This document shows, in pieces, positions 29,757 through 39,491 of a stretch of DNA of 64,000 nucleotides; positions within the stretch are counted from its first letter, which is position 1; the number at the start of each line of letters is the position of its first letter. This DNA is from Hylemonella sp. (GTDB lineage: Bacteria > Pseudomonadota > Gammaproteobacteria > Burkholderiales > Burkholderiaceae_C): positions 87,788 through 151,787 of the forward strand of contig JAUYQZ010000039.1 in NCBI GenBank assembly GCA_030695415.1. Direction: 5' to 3'. Made by a program: the position numbers and the translations under genes. Under the pieces are notes generated by a model. The model worked only from the letters and a program-made list of their open reading frames with translations, did no database searches and was not told the DNA's origin.

Positions 29757-31637
29757 ATGAACTCTCCCGTGATGCAGGGCGTACACCTCAATGCCCCCAG
29801 CCATGTCAAGCACGCCCGCCTGCTGGCCTGGGTCGCCGACATGGCCGCCCTGTGCAAGCCCGACGCCATCTACTGGTGCGACGGCAGCGACGAAGAATAC
29901 AAGCGTCTGTGCGAGCAGCTGGTCCAGGCCGGCACCTTCATCAAGCTCAGTGCCACCAAGCGGCCGAACAGCTACCTGTGCCGCTCCGATGCCAGCGACG
30001 TGGCCCGCGTCGAAGACCGCACCTTCATCTGCTCGGCCCGCAAGGACGACGCCGGCCCGACCAACAACTGGGTCGAGCCCACCGAGATGCGCGCTTTGCT
30101 GCAGTACGGCAGCACCGACGGCAAGCCCGCCCTCTTCAACGGTTGCATGAGGGGCCGCACCATGTACGTGGTGCCTTTCTCCATGGGCCCGCTGGGCAGC
30201 CAGATCGCCCATATCGGCGTCGAGCTCTCCGACAGCCCCTATGTGGCCGTCAACATGAAGCTCATGACCCGCATGGGCAAACCCGTCTATGAGGTGCTGG
30301 GCACCGACGGTGATTTTGTGCCGGCCATGCACACCGTGGGCGCACCCCTCGCCGCTGGCCAGAAGGACAGCCCCTGGCCTTGCAACCAGACCAAGTACAT
30401 CGTGCACTACCCCGAGACCCGCGAAATCTGGTCCTACGGTTCCGGCTACGGCGGCAACGCCCTGCTGGGCAAGAAGTGCTTCGCCCTGCGCATTGCCTCC
30501 AACATGGGCCGCGACGAAGGCTGGCTGGCCGAACACATGCTGATTCTGGGCGTGACCAGCCCCAAGGGCAAGAAGTACCACGTGGCCGCCGCCTTCCCCA
30601 GCGCCTGCGGCAAGACCAATTTTTCGATGCTCGTGCCGCCCAAGGGTTTCGAGGGCTGGAAGGTCACCACCATCGGCGACGACATTGCCTGGATCAAGCC
30701 GGGCAAGGACGGCCGCATGTACGCCATCAACCCGGAAGCCGGCTACTTCGGCGTGGCACCGGGCACCAACTACAAGACCAACCCGAACTGCATGGAGTCG
30801 CTCAAGAGCGATGTGATCTACACCAATGTGGCGCTGACCGACGACGGCGACGTCTGGTGGGAAGGCATGGACGGTGCGGCCCCCGCGCACGCCATCGACT
30901 GGCGGGGCGTGGACTGGACGCCGCAGATCGCCAAGGAAACCGGCGCCAAGGCCGCCCATCCGAACTCGCGCTTCACGGTGGCTGCCACCAACAACCCGGC
31001 GCTGGACCCGGAGTGGGACAACCCCAAGGGGGTTGCCATTGACGCCTTCATCTTCGGCGGAAGGCGCTCCGACACCGTGCCGCTGGTGACCGAGGCCCGC
31101 AACTGGGTCGAAGGGGTCTACATGGCCGCGACCATGGGCTCGGAAACCACCGCCGCCATCATCGGCCAGCAAGGCGTGGTGCGCCGGGACCCCTTCGCCA
31201 TGCTGCCTTTCACGGGTTACCACATGGGCGACTACTTCCAGCACTGGCTCAACCTGGGCGAGAAGGTGGCCGCCCAGGGGGGCCGCCTACCCGCGATCTT
31301 CACCACCAACTGGTTCCGCAAGGGCGAGGATGGCAAGTTCGTCTGGCCCGGCTTCGGCGAGAACATGCGCGTTCTCAAGTGGATGATCGACCGCATCGAG
31401 GACGAAGTGCAGGGCAAGGAGCACTTCTACGGCCTGACCCCGACTTACGACGAAGTCAACTGGAAGGGCCTGGACTTCACCCCCGAGCAGTTCCACGCCG
31501 TGACCAGCATTGACAAGCAGCAGTGGCTGGCCGAGCTCAAGCTGCACGATGCGCTGTTCGAGCAGATCGACGCGCGCCTGCCCAAGGCCCTGCGCGACAC
31601 GCGTGAGCGCATCGAGAAACTGCTGACCGCCGCCTGA
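29757..31637 (+). CDS. pckG: Phosphoenolpyruvate carboxykinase (GTP)
   Basis: A 626-residue GTP-type PEPCK of full length. The P-loop is [13 protein letters not shown] with the reactive cysteine of GTP enzymes, and the substrate and metal region is present ([20 protein letters not shown]). It decarboxylates and phosphorylates oxaloacetate to PEP in gluconeogenesis. AGGAG precedes the ATG and an intrinsic terminator follows, so it is a single-gene unit. Confidence 0.97.
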   Translation: MNSPVMQGVHLNAPSHVKHARLLAWVADMAALCKPDAIYWCDGSDEEYKRLCEQLVQAGTFIKLSATKRPNSYLCRSDASDVARVEDRTFICSARKDDAGPTNNWVEPTEMRALLQYGSTDGKPALFNGCMRGRTMYVVPFSMGPLGSQIAHIGVELSDSPYVAVNMKLMTRMGKPVYEVLGTDGDFVPAMHTVGAPLAAGQKDSPWPCNQTKYIVHYPETREIWSYGSGYGGNALLGKKCFALRIASNMGRDEGWLAEHMLILGVTSPKGKKYHVAAAFPSACGKTNFSMLVPPKGFEGWKVTTIGDDIAWIKPGKDGRMYAINPEAGYFGVAPGTNYKTNPNCMESLKSDVIYTNVALTDDGDVWWEGMDGAAPAHAIDWRGVDWTPQIAKETGAKAAHPNSRFTVAATNNPALDPEWDNPKGVAIDAFIFGGRRSDTVPLVTEARNWVEGVYMAATMGSETTAAIIGQQGVVRRDPFAMLPFTGYHMGDYFQHWLNLGEKVAAQGGRLPAIFTTNWFRKGEDGKFVWPGFGENMRVLKWMIDRIEDEVQGKEHFYGLTPTYDEVNWKGLDFTPEQFHAVTSIDKQQWLAELKLHDALFEQIDARLPKALRDTRERIEKLLTAA

Positions 31638-31660
31638 TACTGGCCGCCGCCGCCCGTAAT

Positions 31661-31688
31661 AAAGCCACCGAACGCGGTGGCTTTTTTA
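31661..31688 (+). terminator. Intrinsic terminator of pckG
   Basis: Stem GCCACCG/CGGTGGC with loop AACG, flanked by AAA before and TTTTTT after, 23 bases downstream of the pckG stop. Confidence 0.92.
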
Positions 31689-31732
31689 CGGGCGCGTCCT
31701 GCACATGCGCGCGGACGTGGGCAGACCAGAAC

Positions 31733-32392
31733 TCAGTTCTGCTCGACGGGAGGCACCCTCACCCCGCGGCTGGCGCGGATGTTTCCAGAAGGCTCTCGCA
31801 GCCTGATCGAAACCGCCTCCGGCACGAGGCCGGTGGGTAGCTGGATCTTGCCCTCGCTCTTCATGTACCGCCCCACGCGCATCTGGAACCTGCCGGCGCT
31901 TCGCTGCCCCGAGGGCGGGTACTCCCATGCCGTCGGGCGCCCATCCAGGGAGCCCTGGATCAGGAATTCGAGGGTTCCTTCGTAGAGGCGCCCCTCGTTT
32001 GAAATCGTGAACTCATACTGCAACTGCCCCGGGACAGCGCTGTCGCGCACCACGCTGAGGGCCTGCACGTCCAGTCCCTCGAGCTTGCGCACCTCCATCA
32101 CGTCCGGCTTCGCTGCGGCAGGGTTGCTGCGCTCAGGTGGGGCGGCTGGCGTCTTCTGCGCGCTCACGGGCTCGGATGCAGGCGCAGAGGCCGGAGCAGG
32201 GTCTGCCCCGCGCTGGCGGTATCGCTCGAAGAGGATGCCCGCGTAGAACAGCGCCGCGCAGACCAGCGCAACGCCGACCACCCTGAAACCACTCCACACG
32301 ATGGCCTTCCATCGGGGCAAAGGTTCGTTGATCACAATACTCGGCGGCATTTGCGCAAACAAAGTCCGGCCGATAGAAAAAGGCATACCCAT
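31733..32392 (-). CDS. Unknown membrane-anchored protein
   Basis: About 219 residues: a short cytoplasmic start, one membrane helix (about 36-55), an Ala/Pro/Ser linker (about 62-95) and a C-terminal beta-rich domain (about 100-219). The C-terminal part (RLYEGTLEFLIQG…) resembles that of coiled-coil envelope proteins in this order (DUF6776-like), but the coiled coil is missing. The start at 32392 is weakly supported. Terminators on both sides make it an isolated gene. Confidence 0.6.
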   Translation of the reverse strand: MGMPFSIGRTLFAQMPPSIVINEPLPRWKAIVWSGFRVVGVALVCAALFYAGILFERYRQRGADPAPASAPASEPVSAQKTPAAPPERSNPAAAKPDVMEVRKLEGLDVQALSVVRDSAVPGQLQYEFTISNEGRLYEGTLEFLIQGSLDGRPTAWEYPPSGQRSAGRFQMRVGRYMKSEGKIQLPTGLVPEAVSIRLREPSGNIRASRGVRVPPVEQN

Positions 32393-32480
32393 GAGTTTCA
32401 GAACCTGTAGTTTGCTGACCAAGCATGTGCACACCATGCTGTCTAAGCCCGGTGATTATCGCTGGGGGCCTGCCACCGTG

Positions 32481-32514
32481 TAAAAGAAAAAGCCACCGCT
32501 TGCGGTGGCTTTTG
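32481..32514 (-). terminator. Intrinsic terminator
   Basis: Stem GCCACCG/CGGTGGC with loop CTTG; on the minus strand it is followed by TTTTTCTTTT. It ends the gene at 32555-33076. The stem is identical to that of the pckG terminator. Confidence 0.85.
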
Positions 32515-32554
32515 TCTGCGGCCGGTCCGGGGGCCTCGACTTGGTGAGCCCGGC

Positions 32555-33076
32555 TCACTCGTTCCAGATGCGCTGCGTCAGGCGTGCGACGCGCGCAGCC
32601 GAGGCGTCGCTCATCTCGGGAGTCGTCGTCTTGTGGGTCACGGCAGCCTCGACATCGGGCTGGTTCCGGGTCGCTGCCGCCTGGATGTCAGCCATCACGC
32701 GGGAATCGTTACGGGCCAGGTCCCACAGGCGCTCGTCGGCACGGTGGCGCGCCACGTCCTGGGACCAGCCGTCCAGACCGGCCATGAGACGTCCGGCCAG
32801 AGTGCGCGCTGTCGGCGCCAGAAGGGCCAGCGCAGCGAAGCCGATCACCCACATCAGCATCCAGGCAGCCAGCAGGTGACCGTCGGCCCAGGTTTCCATC
32901 ATTCGATCAGCCACCACCACAAGGGTCGCCACCATGGCGGCCAGCAGCACGCCGGCCAGGCCGCGTGGGGCATCCAGACTGTGGCGCAGGACGCTGGCGC
33001 TGTGCATCACGCGCTCCATGCGCTCCACGCCCGGGTGGCTGGTCGAGTACTCAAGGTGGACGAAGCTGTTGTTCAT
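32555..33076 (-). CDS. Unknown membrane protein with two helices
   Basis: A 173-residue protein with two adjacent membrane helices (about 40-60 and 68-90) and a soluble, charged, mostly helical C-terminal half rich in Arg and Ala. I do not recognise the family. It is divergent from the LysR gene at 33196 with a 119-base AT-rich gap that must hold both promoters, so that regulator may control it. Confidence 0.65.
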   Translation of the reverse strand: MNNSFVHLEYSTSHPGVERMERVMHSASVLRHSLDAPRGLAGVLLAAMVATLVVVADRMMETWADGHLLAAWMLMWVIGFAALALLAPTARTLAGRLMAGLDGWSQDVARHRADERLWDLARNDSRVMADIQAAATRNQPDVEAAVTHKTTTPEMSDASAARVARLTQRIWNE

Positions 33077-33195
33077 GGCGGACTTTCTGCAGGGCTTGTT
33101 GGATGCAAGGGCTCGATACTAGGGTTTCTACTACTATTGCTCCACTTTATATTTGTAATGCTCGTTATTCACCGCAGTGATATATCATCCTGTTG

Positions 33196-34149
33196 ATGGC
33201 TGAACTCAACTTTCGTACGCTGGATCTGAACCTGCTTCGGGTATTCAATGAGGTCATGACCGAGCGCAGCTTGACAAAGGCTGCCGGGAAGCTTGCGCTC
33301 ACTCAACCAGCGGTCAGCAATGCTTTGCGACGACTCCGGGAAGCCCTGGGCGACGAACTGCTGCGCCGCAGTGGCCAGGGGCTGGAGCCCACGCCGCGAG
33401 CCCTGGCGCTGTGGCCCACCGTGCAACAGGCCCTGCATCAGCTGCAGGAGTCCCTGTCGCCGGGCCGCTTCGAGCCGGGCCAGGCCACGACGACCTTCGT
33501 ACTGGCCATGGCCGACGCCACGGCGGCCGAACTGATCCCTGGCCTGATCGGCGTGCTGGACCGGGAGGCTCCGGGTGTCACCATCCGCGTCGTGCCCCTG
33601 ACCACGCGGGACCCGCGCCGCCTGCTCGACGAAGAAGCCGCCGATCTGGCCTTCGGCTACTTTCCGTCGGTGCTTGCTTCCCTCACCGCGCAGGCCCAGG
33701 CCGGCGAGACCGTGGCCTTCGACCATCAGCGCCTCTACGACAGCAGCTACGTCTGCGTGATGCGGCGCGGTCACCCCCTGGCCCACGAAGAACTGACACT
33801 GGACGGGTATTGCGCTGCACGCCACCTGCTGGTCAGCTTCTCGGGCCGGCCCTATGGCTTCATCGACGAGGCGCTGGCCGGGCTGGACCGGCAGCGCCAC
33901 ATCGTGCTCACGGTCAACCAGTTCTTCACGGCTGGGCGCGTGGTGGCCACATCCGACCTGCTCACCGTGCTGCCCCGACATTTCGTGAGCGTCACTGGCA
34001 TCGCCGACCAGCTGGTGCTGCGCGAGTTGCCCTTCAAGGTGCCGGACGTGCACGTCGATGCGTTGTGGCACCGGCGTCTGCAACACAGCCGCGCGCACAC
34101 TTGGCTGCGCGAAGTCCTGGCACGCCTGCCGCACCAGCGGGGTAAGTAA
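33196..34149 (+). CDS. LysR-family transcriptional regulator
   Basis: A 317-residue LysR regulator. The N-terminal winged helix (LTKAAGKLALTQPAVSNALRRLRE, about 25-48) is of the NodD/LeuO-like subgroup (DLNLLRVFNEVMTE), followed by a ligand-binding domain. The ATG follows a TTG in frame and is preferred. Divergent from the membrane protein at 32555-33076; the gap contains GATATATC. Effector unknown. Confidence 0.9.
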   Translation: MAELNFRTLDLNLLRVFNEVMTERSLTKAAGKLALTQPAVSNALRRLREALGDELLRRSGQGLEPTPRALALWPTVQQALHQLQESLSPGRFEPGQATTTFVLAMADATAAELIPGLIGVLDREAPGVTIRVVPLTTRDPRRLLDEEAADLAFGYFPSVLASLTAQAQAGETVAFDHQRLYDSSYVCVMRRGHPLAHEELTLDGYCAARHLLVSFSGRPYGFIDEALAGLDRQRHIVLTVNQFFTAGRVVATSDLLTVLPRHFVSVTGIADQLVLRELPFKVPDVHVDALWHRRLQHSRAHTWLREVLARLPHQRGK

Positions 34150-34233
34150 TACCCCTTCTTTTTGACCCGGGTCAATGGAATCTACGATGTGGCCGATACA
34201 CTCCGATGCACCGAAAACAGAAAGGAAATCCCC

Positions 34234-34656
34234 ATGAAAATTCTTCTGGCCGTTGATGGCAGCGAGTACACCAAGAAGATGCTGGCCTACCTGACCACCC
34301 ACGAAGGGCTGTTCAGCAGCGACAACAGCTTCACGATCTTCACCGTGCAGGCATCCCTGCCGCCCCGCGCCCGCGCCGCCGTTGGCAAGGAAGTCGTGGA
34401 TAAGTACTACAGCGAAGAGGCCGAAAAGGTGCTGGGCCCGGTCTCCAAGTTTCTGGCCCGCCATGGCATCGACGCCAAGAGCAGCTGGAAGGTCGGCCAC
34501 GCTGGCGAAAGCATCGCCAACGCTGCCACGGCCGGCAAGTTCGACCTGCTGGTCATGGGTTCGCACGGCCATAGCGCCCTGGGCAATCTGGTGATGGGCT
34601 CGGTCGCCACCCAGGTGCTGGCGCACTGCGGCGTGCCGGTGCTGCTGGTCCGCTGA
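34234..34656 (+). CDS. Universal stress protein UspA family
   Basis: A 140-residue single Usp domain. It has the opening MKILLAVDGSEYT and the ATP-binding motif GSHGHSALGNLVMGSVATQV (G-2X-G-9X-G-S/T), so it is an ATP-binding member. AAAGGAAA precedes the ATG at 34234. It is 85 bases after the LysR stop and convergent with the EAL gene. Confidence 0.93.
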   Translation: MKILLAVDGSEYTKKMLAYLTTHEGLFSSDNSFTIFTVQASLPPRARAAVGKEVVDKYYSEEAEKVLGPVSKFLARHGIDAKSSWKVGHAGESIANAATAGKFDLLVMGSHGHSALGNLVMGSVATQVLAHCGVPVLLVR

Positions 34657-34682
34657 GAAGGCCGAGACCTCCCCGCTTGCAC

Positions 34683-35456
34683 TCACCGCTCGTAAACAGC
34701 GGCTGAAGGCAGCGGCGCCAGCGCCCGGAAAACGGGCCTGGCGAAATAGTAGCCCTGAAAAAGTTCGACGCCGAGGTCCTGCAGCGCCAGGTACTCCTCG
34801 CGCGTCTCGATGCCTTCGGCAATCACGCGTGTCGAAAGCTCCTGGCACATCGCCATCATGGCCCTGACGATGGCCTGGCGTCGCCGATCCTGGTCAATGC
34901 CTCGGACCAGGGCCATGTCCAGCTTGATGATGTCGGTGTCAATATCGGCCAGCAGGTTCAAGCCTGCGTAACCGGCGCCAAAATCATCTAGGGCCGTCAG
35001 AAAGCCACGCTCCTTGTAGTGCCGCACGATGCCGCGCACGTGGCTCATGTCGGTGATGTATTCCTGCTCCGTGAACTCGAAGATGATCTGTCGAGTCGGG
35101 AAGCCGTAGGTATCGGCGGCCTCAATCGTGGTGCGGATGCACAGTTCCGGCCGATAGACCGCGTTGGGCATGAAGTTGATGCTGATGAAGGAGTCGACCT
35201 TCAACTCGGCCGCCAGCTGGATCGCCTTCACACGGCAGGCCTGGTCGAAAGCGTAACGATTCTCCTCGTTCACCTGCTTGAACACATGGCTGGCCGGCTC
35301 GCCCTGCGGGCCGCGCGCCAGAGCTTCCTGGGCATACACACGTCGCGTCGGGGCATGCACGATGGGCTGGAACGCCATGGCGAAATCAAAGCCCAGACCC
35401 GCTCCCGCCACGCACTCGGCACAGCCGATCTTGCGGAAATTCTTTGGCATCAACAT
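34683..35456 (-). CDS. EAL-domain cyclic-di-GMP phosphodiesterase-like protein
   Basis: About 257 residues consisting of one EAL domain preceded by a short segment with two cysteines (GCAECVAG). The motifs are QEALARG (the EAL itself), INFMPN, EFTEQEY, DDFGAGYAGLN and IAEGIETREE, so metal and catalytic residues appear present and hydrolysis is plausible. No membrane helix. The N-terminal cysteine pair is typical of a blue-light or redox-like EAL subgroup but is not diagnostic. The ATG at 35456 has no strong ribosome site. Confidence 0.82.
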   Translation of the reverse strand: MLMPKNFRKIGCAECVAGAGLGFDFAMAFQPIVHAPTRRVYAQEALARGPQGEPASHVFKQVNEENRYAFDQACRVKAIQLAAELKVDSFISINFMPNAVYRPELCIRTTIEAADTYGFPTRQIIFEFTEQEYITDMSHVRGIVRHYKERGFLTALDDFGAGYAGLNLLADIDTDIIKLDMALVRGIDQDRRRQAIVRAMMAMCQELSTRVIAEGIETREEYLALQDLGVELFQGYYFARPVFRALAPLPSAAVYER

Positions 35457-35487
35457 ACGTTGAATTTTGCCAGACGCACCGGGACCT

Positions 35488-36333
35488 TCATCGCTGCAGG
35501 GGGTCTTCACCCGTCTCGGCCTCGACGCCAGCCAGGGTCACCCCCATCCACTGCCGCAGATCCGTCCACATGCGCTGGATCTCCACATTGCGCGGCGTCA
35601 GCAACGCACTGGGCAGCTCGATCGTCACCACCGGCATGCCCTTGTGCACACCGCCGTAGTTTCCCAGCGAGCCCGGGAAAATACCCACCTGGTCCAGGTA
35701 GAGCCGCCCCAGCCGACGCGGCGGCTCGATCGGGCCATCGAAGTCCAGCACGCCATAGGGCGCGTGGATGCTGACAATCAGGTTGGGCTTGAAGCGCTGC
35801 ATCTCGTCGTGCAGGTAGCGACTTTCGGGCTCGCTCAGCGGCGTCCTGCCCGGCCAGCGGCGCGGGTCCTTGCGGGTGCGCTTCTCCCAGTAGAAGGCGG
35901 CGTCGCGCTCCCAATTGGGCGTGGGAAAGTTGCGGTTGAGGTCCACCCCATTAGCGTTGACGCGACGCGCCGGCTTGTCAAAAAGACCGTCCGGGTTCAG
36001 GGCCGGAATGAAGCGCCAGTGGATCGGCTCGTTCGCGCCCTGCGCCAGCCGGATCCAGTGCAGCGCCACCGAAGCAGATGACAGTTCGTCGCCATGGATG
36101 CCGCCAATCACCAGCACGCGCAGGCGCGTCGTGGCCGGGCGCACGTCGCGCGTGTAGATCATCCGGCCCTTGACGCTGCGGCCCTCGCTCGGCTGCAGGC
36201 CCGTGGCTTGGCACAGGGCCCAGCTGACATTGGGCAGGCGTGCATAAAACTCATCGCAGGCCCGGTCATTGGCACGCACCCCACCGACCAGCAGCAAGGG
36301 CACGCCAGCCGCCATCCATTTCCAGAAACGCAT
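35488..36333 (-). CDS. M14-family zinc carboxypeptidase (murein amidase MpaA-like)
   Basis: A 281-residue peptidase with a signal peptide (cleavage near VRAN, residue 22). Zinc ligands are H and E in GGIHGDE and a later H in SIHAPYG; VNANGVDLNRNFP is the substrate-binding stretch, and TIELPSA holds the likely catalytic glutamate. It resembles murein tripeptide amidase or succinylglutamate desuccinylase relatives. Exported, so a peptidoglycan peptide role is likely. Confidence 0.8.
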   Translation of the reverse strand: MRFWKWMAAGVPLLLVGGVRANDRACDEFYARLPNVSWALCQATGLQPSEGRSVKGRMIYTRDVRPATTRLRVLVIGGIHGDELSSASVALHWIRLAQGANEPIHWRFIPALNPDGLFDKPARRVNANGVDLNRNFPTPNWERDAAFYWEKRTRKDPRRWPGRTPLSEPESRYLHDEMQRFKPNLIVSIHAPYGVLDFDGPIEPPRRLGRLYLDQVGIFPGSLGNYGGVHKGMPVVTIELPSALLTPRNVEIQRMWTDLRQWMGVTLAGVEAETGEDPLQR

Positions 36334-36376
36334 GCTGTCATTCTATGGCGCCCCCAATTTCAGGTAAATTGCACGC

Positions 36377-36895
36377 ATGTCAGTTTCATCTCCGGGACCG
36401 CGCGCCCGCCCGCCGAGTTTCACCTCCCCCGAGTTCCGCGCAGCGCTGGGCATGTTCGCCACCGGCGTCACCATCGTCACGGCGCGCTCTGCCAACGGCA
36501 AGCTGGTGGGGCTGACCGCCAACTCCTTCAACTCCGTCTCGCTGAACCCCCCGCTGGTGCTCTGGAGCCTGGCGCGTGCCGCCGCCTCGATGGCTGCGTT
36601 CAGCACGGGCTCGCATTACGCCATCAATGTGCTGGCCGCCGACCAGCAGGACCTGGCGCAACGCTTCGCCTCCAAGGAGGTGGACCGATGGGCCGGCGTC
36701 GCCCATGCCGAAGGCGTGGCCGGTGCGCCGCTGCTGGCCGGCGCCGCCGCCACTTTCGAATGCTTCAACCGCAGCCGCTACGAGGAAGGCGACCACGTGA
36801 TCTTTGTCGGCGAGGTCGAGCGCTGCACCCACCGGGCCGATGCCTCGCCCCTGCTGTACCACGGCGGCCGCTTCTACGCCGAGCACCCTTTGTGA
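36377..36895 (+). CDS. Flavin reductase domain protein (FMN-binding)
   Basis: A 172-residue flavin reductase-like domain with FATGVTIVTARSANGKLVGLTANSF and NPPLVLWSLA, typical of the small reductase components of two-component monooxygenases. It would reduce free flavin with NAD(P)H. No partner oxygenase gene is adjacent, so the client is unknown. Confidence 0.88.
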   Translation: MSVSSPGPRARPPSFTSPEFRAALGMFATGVTIVTARSANGKLVGLTANSFNSVSLNPPLVLWSLARAAASMAAFSTGSHYAINVLAADQQDLAQRFASKEVDRWAGVAHAEGVAGAPLLAGAAATFECFNRSRYEEGDHVIFVGEVERCTHRADASPLLYHGGRFYAEHPL

Positions 36896-36940
36896 AGTTG
36901 CACACCCCCAGGCTGCGGGCACTGCGTGTCCCTCCGCCAC

Positions 36941-36993
36941 CCCCCTTGCAGGGGGCAACGCCAGCAGCCCGGCAAAGCCGGTTCTGCGGCGTT
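36941..36993. repeat. Nested palindromic intergenic element
   Basis: CCCCC-TTGCA-GGGGG is followed at once by a multi-part hairpin: AACGCC, GCAG, CCGGC, loop AAA, then GCCGG, CTGC, GGCGTT (36957-36993). No T-run follows. It lies between the flavin reductase and EamA genes. It looks like the kind of dispersed palindrome seen in Comamonadaceae genomes; only this copy is in the window. Confidence 0.5.
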
Positions 36994-37054
36994 CCCCGCT
37001 TTGACCACCTCACACGCAGCATATTCATACTTGGCGCCGCAGCGCGGCGCTGAC

Positions 37055-37957
37055 ATGAATCTTCCCGCACGCAAGGACCACCTCGACGGCCTGGCCGTCG
37101 GCATCCTGCTGGCCTGCTGCATGTTCTGGGGCTTCCAGCAGGTGCTGGTAAAAGCCACGCTGCCGGAGGTGCCCCCCATCTTTCAGGCCGCCTTGCGCTT
37201 CGTCGGCGCCACGGCCCTGCTCATGCTGTGGTGCCGCTGGCGCCGTGTGGCGCTGTTCGCGCGGGACGGTACGCTGTGGCCCGGCCTGCTGGCCGGCGCG
37301 CTTTTTGCCAGCGAGTTCGCCTGCCTCTACATCGGCCTGCAGTACACCACCGCCTCGCGCCTGACGGTCTTTCTCTACACCTCGCCGTTCTGGGTGGCGC
37401 TGGTGCTGCCCCTGCTGGTGCACGCCGAACGCCTGCGGTCCCTGCAGTGGGCCGGTCTGCTGCTGGCTTTCCTGGCGATGGTGTTCGCCCTGCGCGAGAG
37501 CTTCGTGGCACCGCAGTCGCAAGACCAGCTGCTGGGCGATGCGCTGGCACTGGCGGGCGGTCTGGCCTGGGGCCTGACCACCGTGACGATCCGGGCCAGC
37601 CGGCTGGCCCGGACCTCCGCCGAGAAGCTGCTCTTCTATCAGGTGGGCGTGAGCGCAGCCGTGCTGCCCCTGCTTTCACTGGCACTGGGCGAAACCTGGA
37701 CCTGGCAGTTCAGCTCCTTCGCCCTCAGCTCGCTGCTGCTGCAGACGGTGGTGGGGGCCTTCGCCAGCTACCTGGTGTGGATGTGGATGCTGGGGCGTTA
37801 CCCGGCGACCAAGATCTCGGCCTTCGCTTTTCTCACACCGCTGTTCGCCCTGCTGTTCGGCGCGCTCTGGCTGCAAGAGCCACTGACGCCCAGCCTGCTG
37901 GTCGCGCTGGCCCTGGTGGCCGTAGGCATCGTGCTGGTGAACCGCAAGCCGGGCTGA
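37055..37957 (+). CDS. EamA-family (DMT) transporter
   Basis: A 300-residue protein with ten membrane helices in two EamA repeats (the first about 15-150, the second about 160-295). Hallmarks are CMFWGFQQVLVK, LLAGALFASEFACLYIGLQYTT and the C-terminal FAFLTPLFALLFGALWLQE. It is probably an exporter of a small metabolite; the substrate cannot be told. Confidence 0.87.
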   Translation: MNLPARKDHLDGLAVGILLACCMFWGFQQVLVKATLPEVPPIFQAALRFVGATALLMLWCRWRRVALFARDGTLWPGLLAGALFASEFACLYIGLQYTTASRLTVFLYTSPFWVALVLPLLVHAERLRSLQWAGLLLAFLAMVFALRESFVAPQSQDQLLGDALALAGGLAWGLTTVTIRASRLARTSAEKLLFYQVGVSAAVLPLLSLALGETWTWQFSSFALSSLLLQTVVGAFASYLVWMWMLGRYPATKISAFAFLTPLFALLFGALWLQEPLTPSLLVALALVAVGIVLVNRKPG

Positions 37958-37980
37958 GCCGGCTGCGGTTCTCCCTTGCG

Positions 37981-38979
37981 TCAGATCTTGCCAGCCGCCT
38001 TGAGGCGATCGATCGTGGCCTTCTCGGCCACGAAGGTGCGCTCGGCGTAGGCCGTGTACTCGGCCGTGCTCATGTAGATCGCGGGCATGTAGAACTTGTC
38101 CAGCGTGTCGATCACGCGCTGGTCGTCCAGGGTCTTCTTGAAGGCATCGTGCAGGATCTTGACGATGGCCGGGTCCATGTTCTTCGGCCCACCGATGCCA
38201 AAGGGCGACTCGGTCACCGTGTCCCAGCCGCTTTCCTTGACCGTGGGCACGTCGGGAAAGGCCTTGTTGCGCTGGCTGCCCAGCGTGGCCAGCAGGTTCA
38301 AGCTGCCCGCCCGGACATGGGGCGCAAACTCGGTGGTGCCGCTCATCAGCGGGATGTGCCCGCCCAGGATGGCCTGCAGGATCTCGGCCGAACCCTTGTA
38401 GGGAATGTCCTGCAGCACGATGCCGGCCTTGGACGCAAACTCCTCGATGGCCAGGTGGGGCGTGGTGCCCGTGCCGGTATGGCCGTAGTTGACCTTGCCG
38501 GGGTTGGCGCGGGCGTAGGCCACCATCTCCTTGAGCGTCTTGTACGGCGCATCGGGACGCGCGGCCAGGCCGAAGGTGTAGCCGGTCAGGCAGACGATGT
38601 GGGTGATGTCCTTGACCGGATCGAAGCTGGTCTTCTGCATGTGCGGCAGGCGGTAGATGCCCAGCGGCAACTGCGTGAGCGTGTAGCCGTCGGGCCGGGC
38701 GCTCACCATCGCGGCAGCGCCCAGGGTGCCGCCGGCGCCCGGCTTGTTTTCGATGATCACCGTGCCGCCCAGCGCACGGCTGGCGCTTTCGGCGAACGCG
38801 CGCATCGTCGCGTCGCTGCTGCCGCCCGTGGGCCAGGGTGCGATCAGGGTGATGGGGCGGTTGGGAAACTTGTCCTGCGCCAGCGCCCAGGGGCTGACGA
38901 GAGCCGGGGCGCTGGCCAGCGCAGCGCTGCGCATGATGAGCTGGCGGCGGGTCAGGGAGCGTTTGATGGGTGCGGTCAT
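37981..38979 (-). CDS. Bug-family periplasmic binding protein (tripartite tricarboxylate transporter)
   Basis: A 332-residue Bug protein with a Tat-like signal (LTRRQLIMRSAALASAPALV, cleavage near ALAQ). Family motifs are PNRPITLIAPWPTGGSSD, VIIENKPGAGG and GHTGTGTTPHL. These proteins bind carboxylates; as is usual in Burkholderiales it is an orphan with no TctAB genes beside it. Confidence 0.92.
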   Translation of the reverse strand: MTAPIKRSLTRRQLIMRSAALASAPALVSPWALAQDKFPNRPITLIAPWPTGGSSDATMRAFAESASRALGGTVIIENKPGAGGTLGAAAMVSARPDGYTLTQLPLGIYRLPHMQKTSFDPVKDITHIVCLTGYTFGLAARPDAPYKTLKEMVAYARANPGKVNYGHTGTGTTPHLAIEEFASKAGIVLQDIPYKGSAEILQAILGGHIPLMSGTTEFAPHVRAGSLNLLATLGSQRNKAFPDVPTVKESGWDTVTESPFGIGGPKNMDPAIVKILHDAFKKTLDDQRVIDTLDKFYMPAIYMSTAEYTAYAERTFVAEKATIDRLKAAGKI

Positions 38980-39097
38980 GTCTGTCTCCTGTGGGTTGAA
39001 ATTGTCCGGGAATTGTGATCTGGTTCACACCGCAAGACTGTCGCCTTCGTGCTAAGGCGGCGACCCACCTTTATAGTCCTCGGGAGAGGACGCGTCC

Positions 39098-39451
39098 ATG
39101 CCACGTCGCAGCGAATTTCTGGAGTTGGTTGTCGAGCAGATGTCCCGCCTGGGCACCATCTCGTCCCGCGCCATGTTCGGCGGCTACGGCCTGTACTGCA
39201 ACGGCCTGTTCATCGCCATCGTCACCGGCGAGCAGCTGTACTTCAAGGCGGACGCCCGGAGCCAGTCCCGCTTCGAGGTCCGCGGCCTGCCGCGTTTCCA
39301 GTACCAGGCGCGGGGCAAGCCCGTGCAACTGCTCTACTACCAAGCGCCGCCCGAGGTCTACGAGGACGCCCAGGCCATGCTCGACTGGGGCCAATGGGCG
39401 CTGGCGGCGGCCGTGCGGGCGAGCCAGCCAGCCCGCAGGAAACCCCACTAA
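39098..39451 (+). CDS. TfoX N-terminal domain protein
   Basis: A 117-residue protein made only of the TfoX/Sxy N-terminal domain (SRAMFGGYGLYCNGLFIAIV, YFKAD…). Full-length TfoX co-activates competence genes; stand-alone N-domain proteins are common in this order with unknown function. The ComM gene elsewhere in the window (11941) hints at competence but is not linked. Confidence 0.85.
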   Translation: MPRRSEFLELVVEQMSRLGTISSRAMFGGYGLYCNGLFIAIVTGEQLYFKADARSQSRFEVRGLPRFQYQARGKPVQLLYYQAPPEVYEDAQAMLDWGQWALAAAVRASQPARRKPH

Positions 39452-39491
39452 GGGCCGTTTGCGCTGATCGACCGCGATGGCGACAGGGCGC

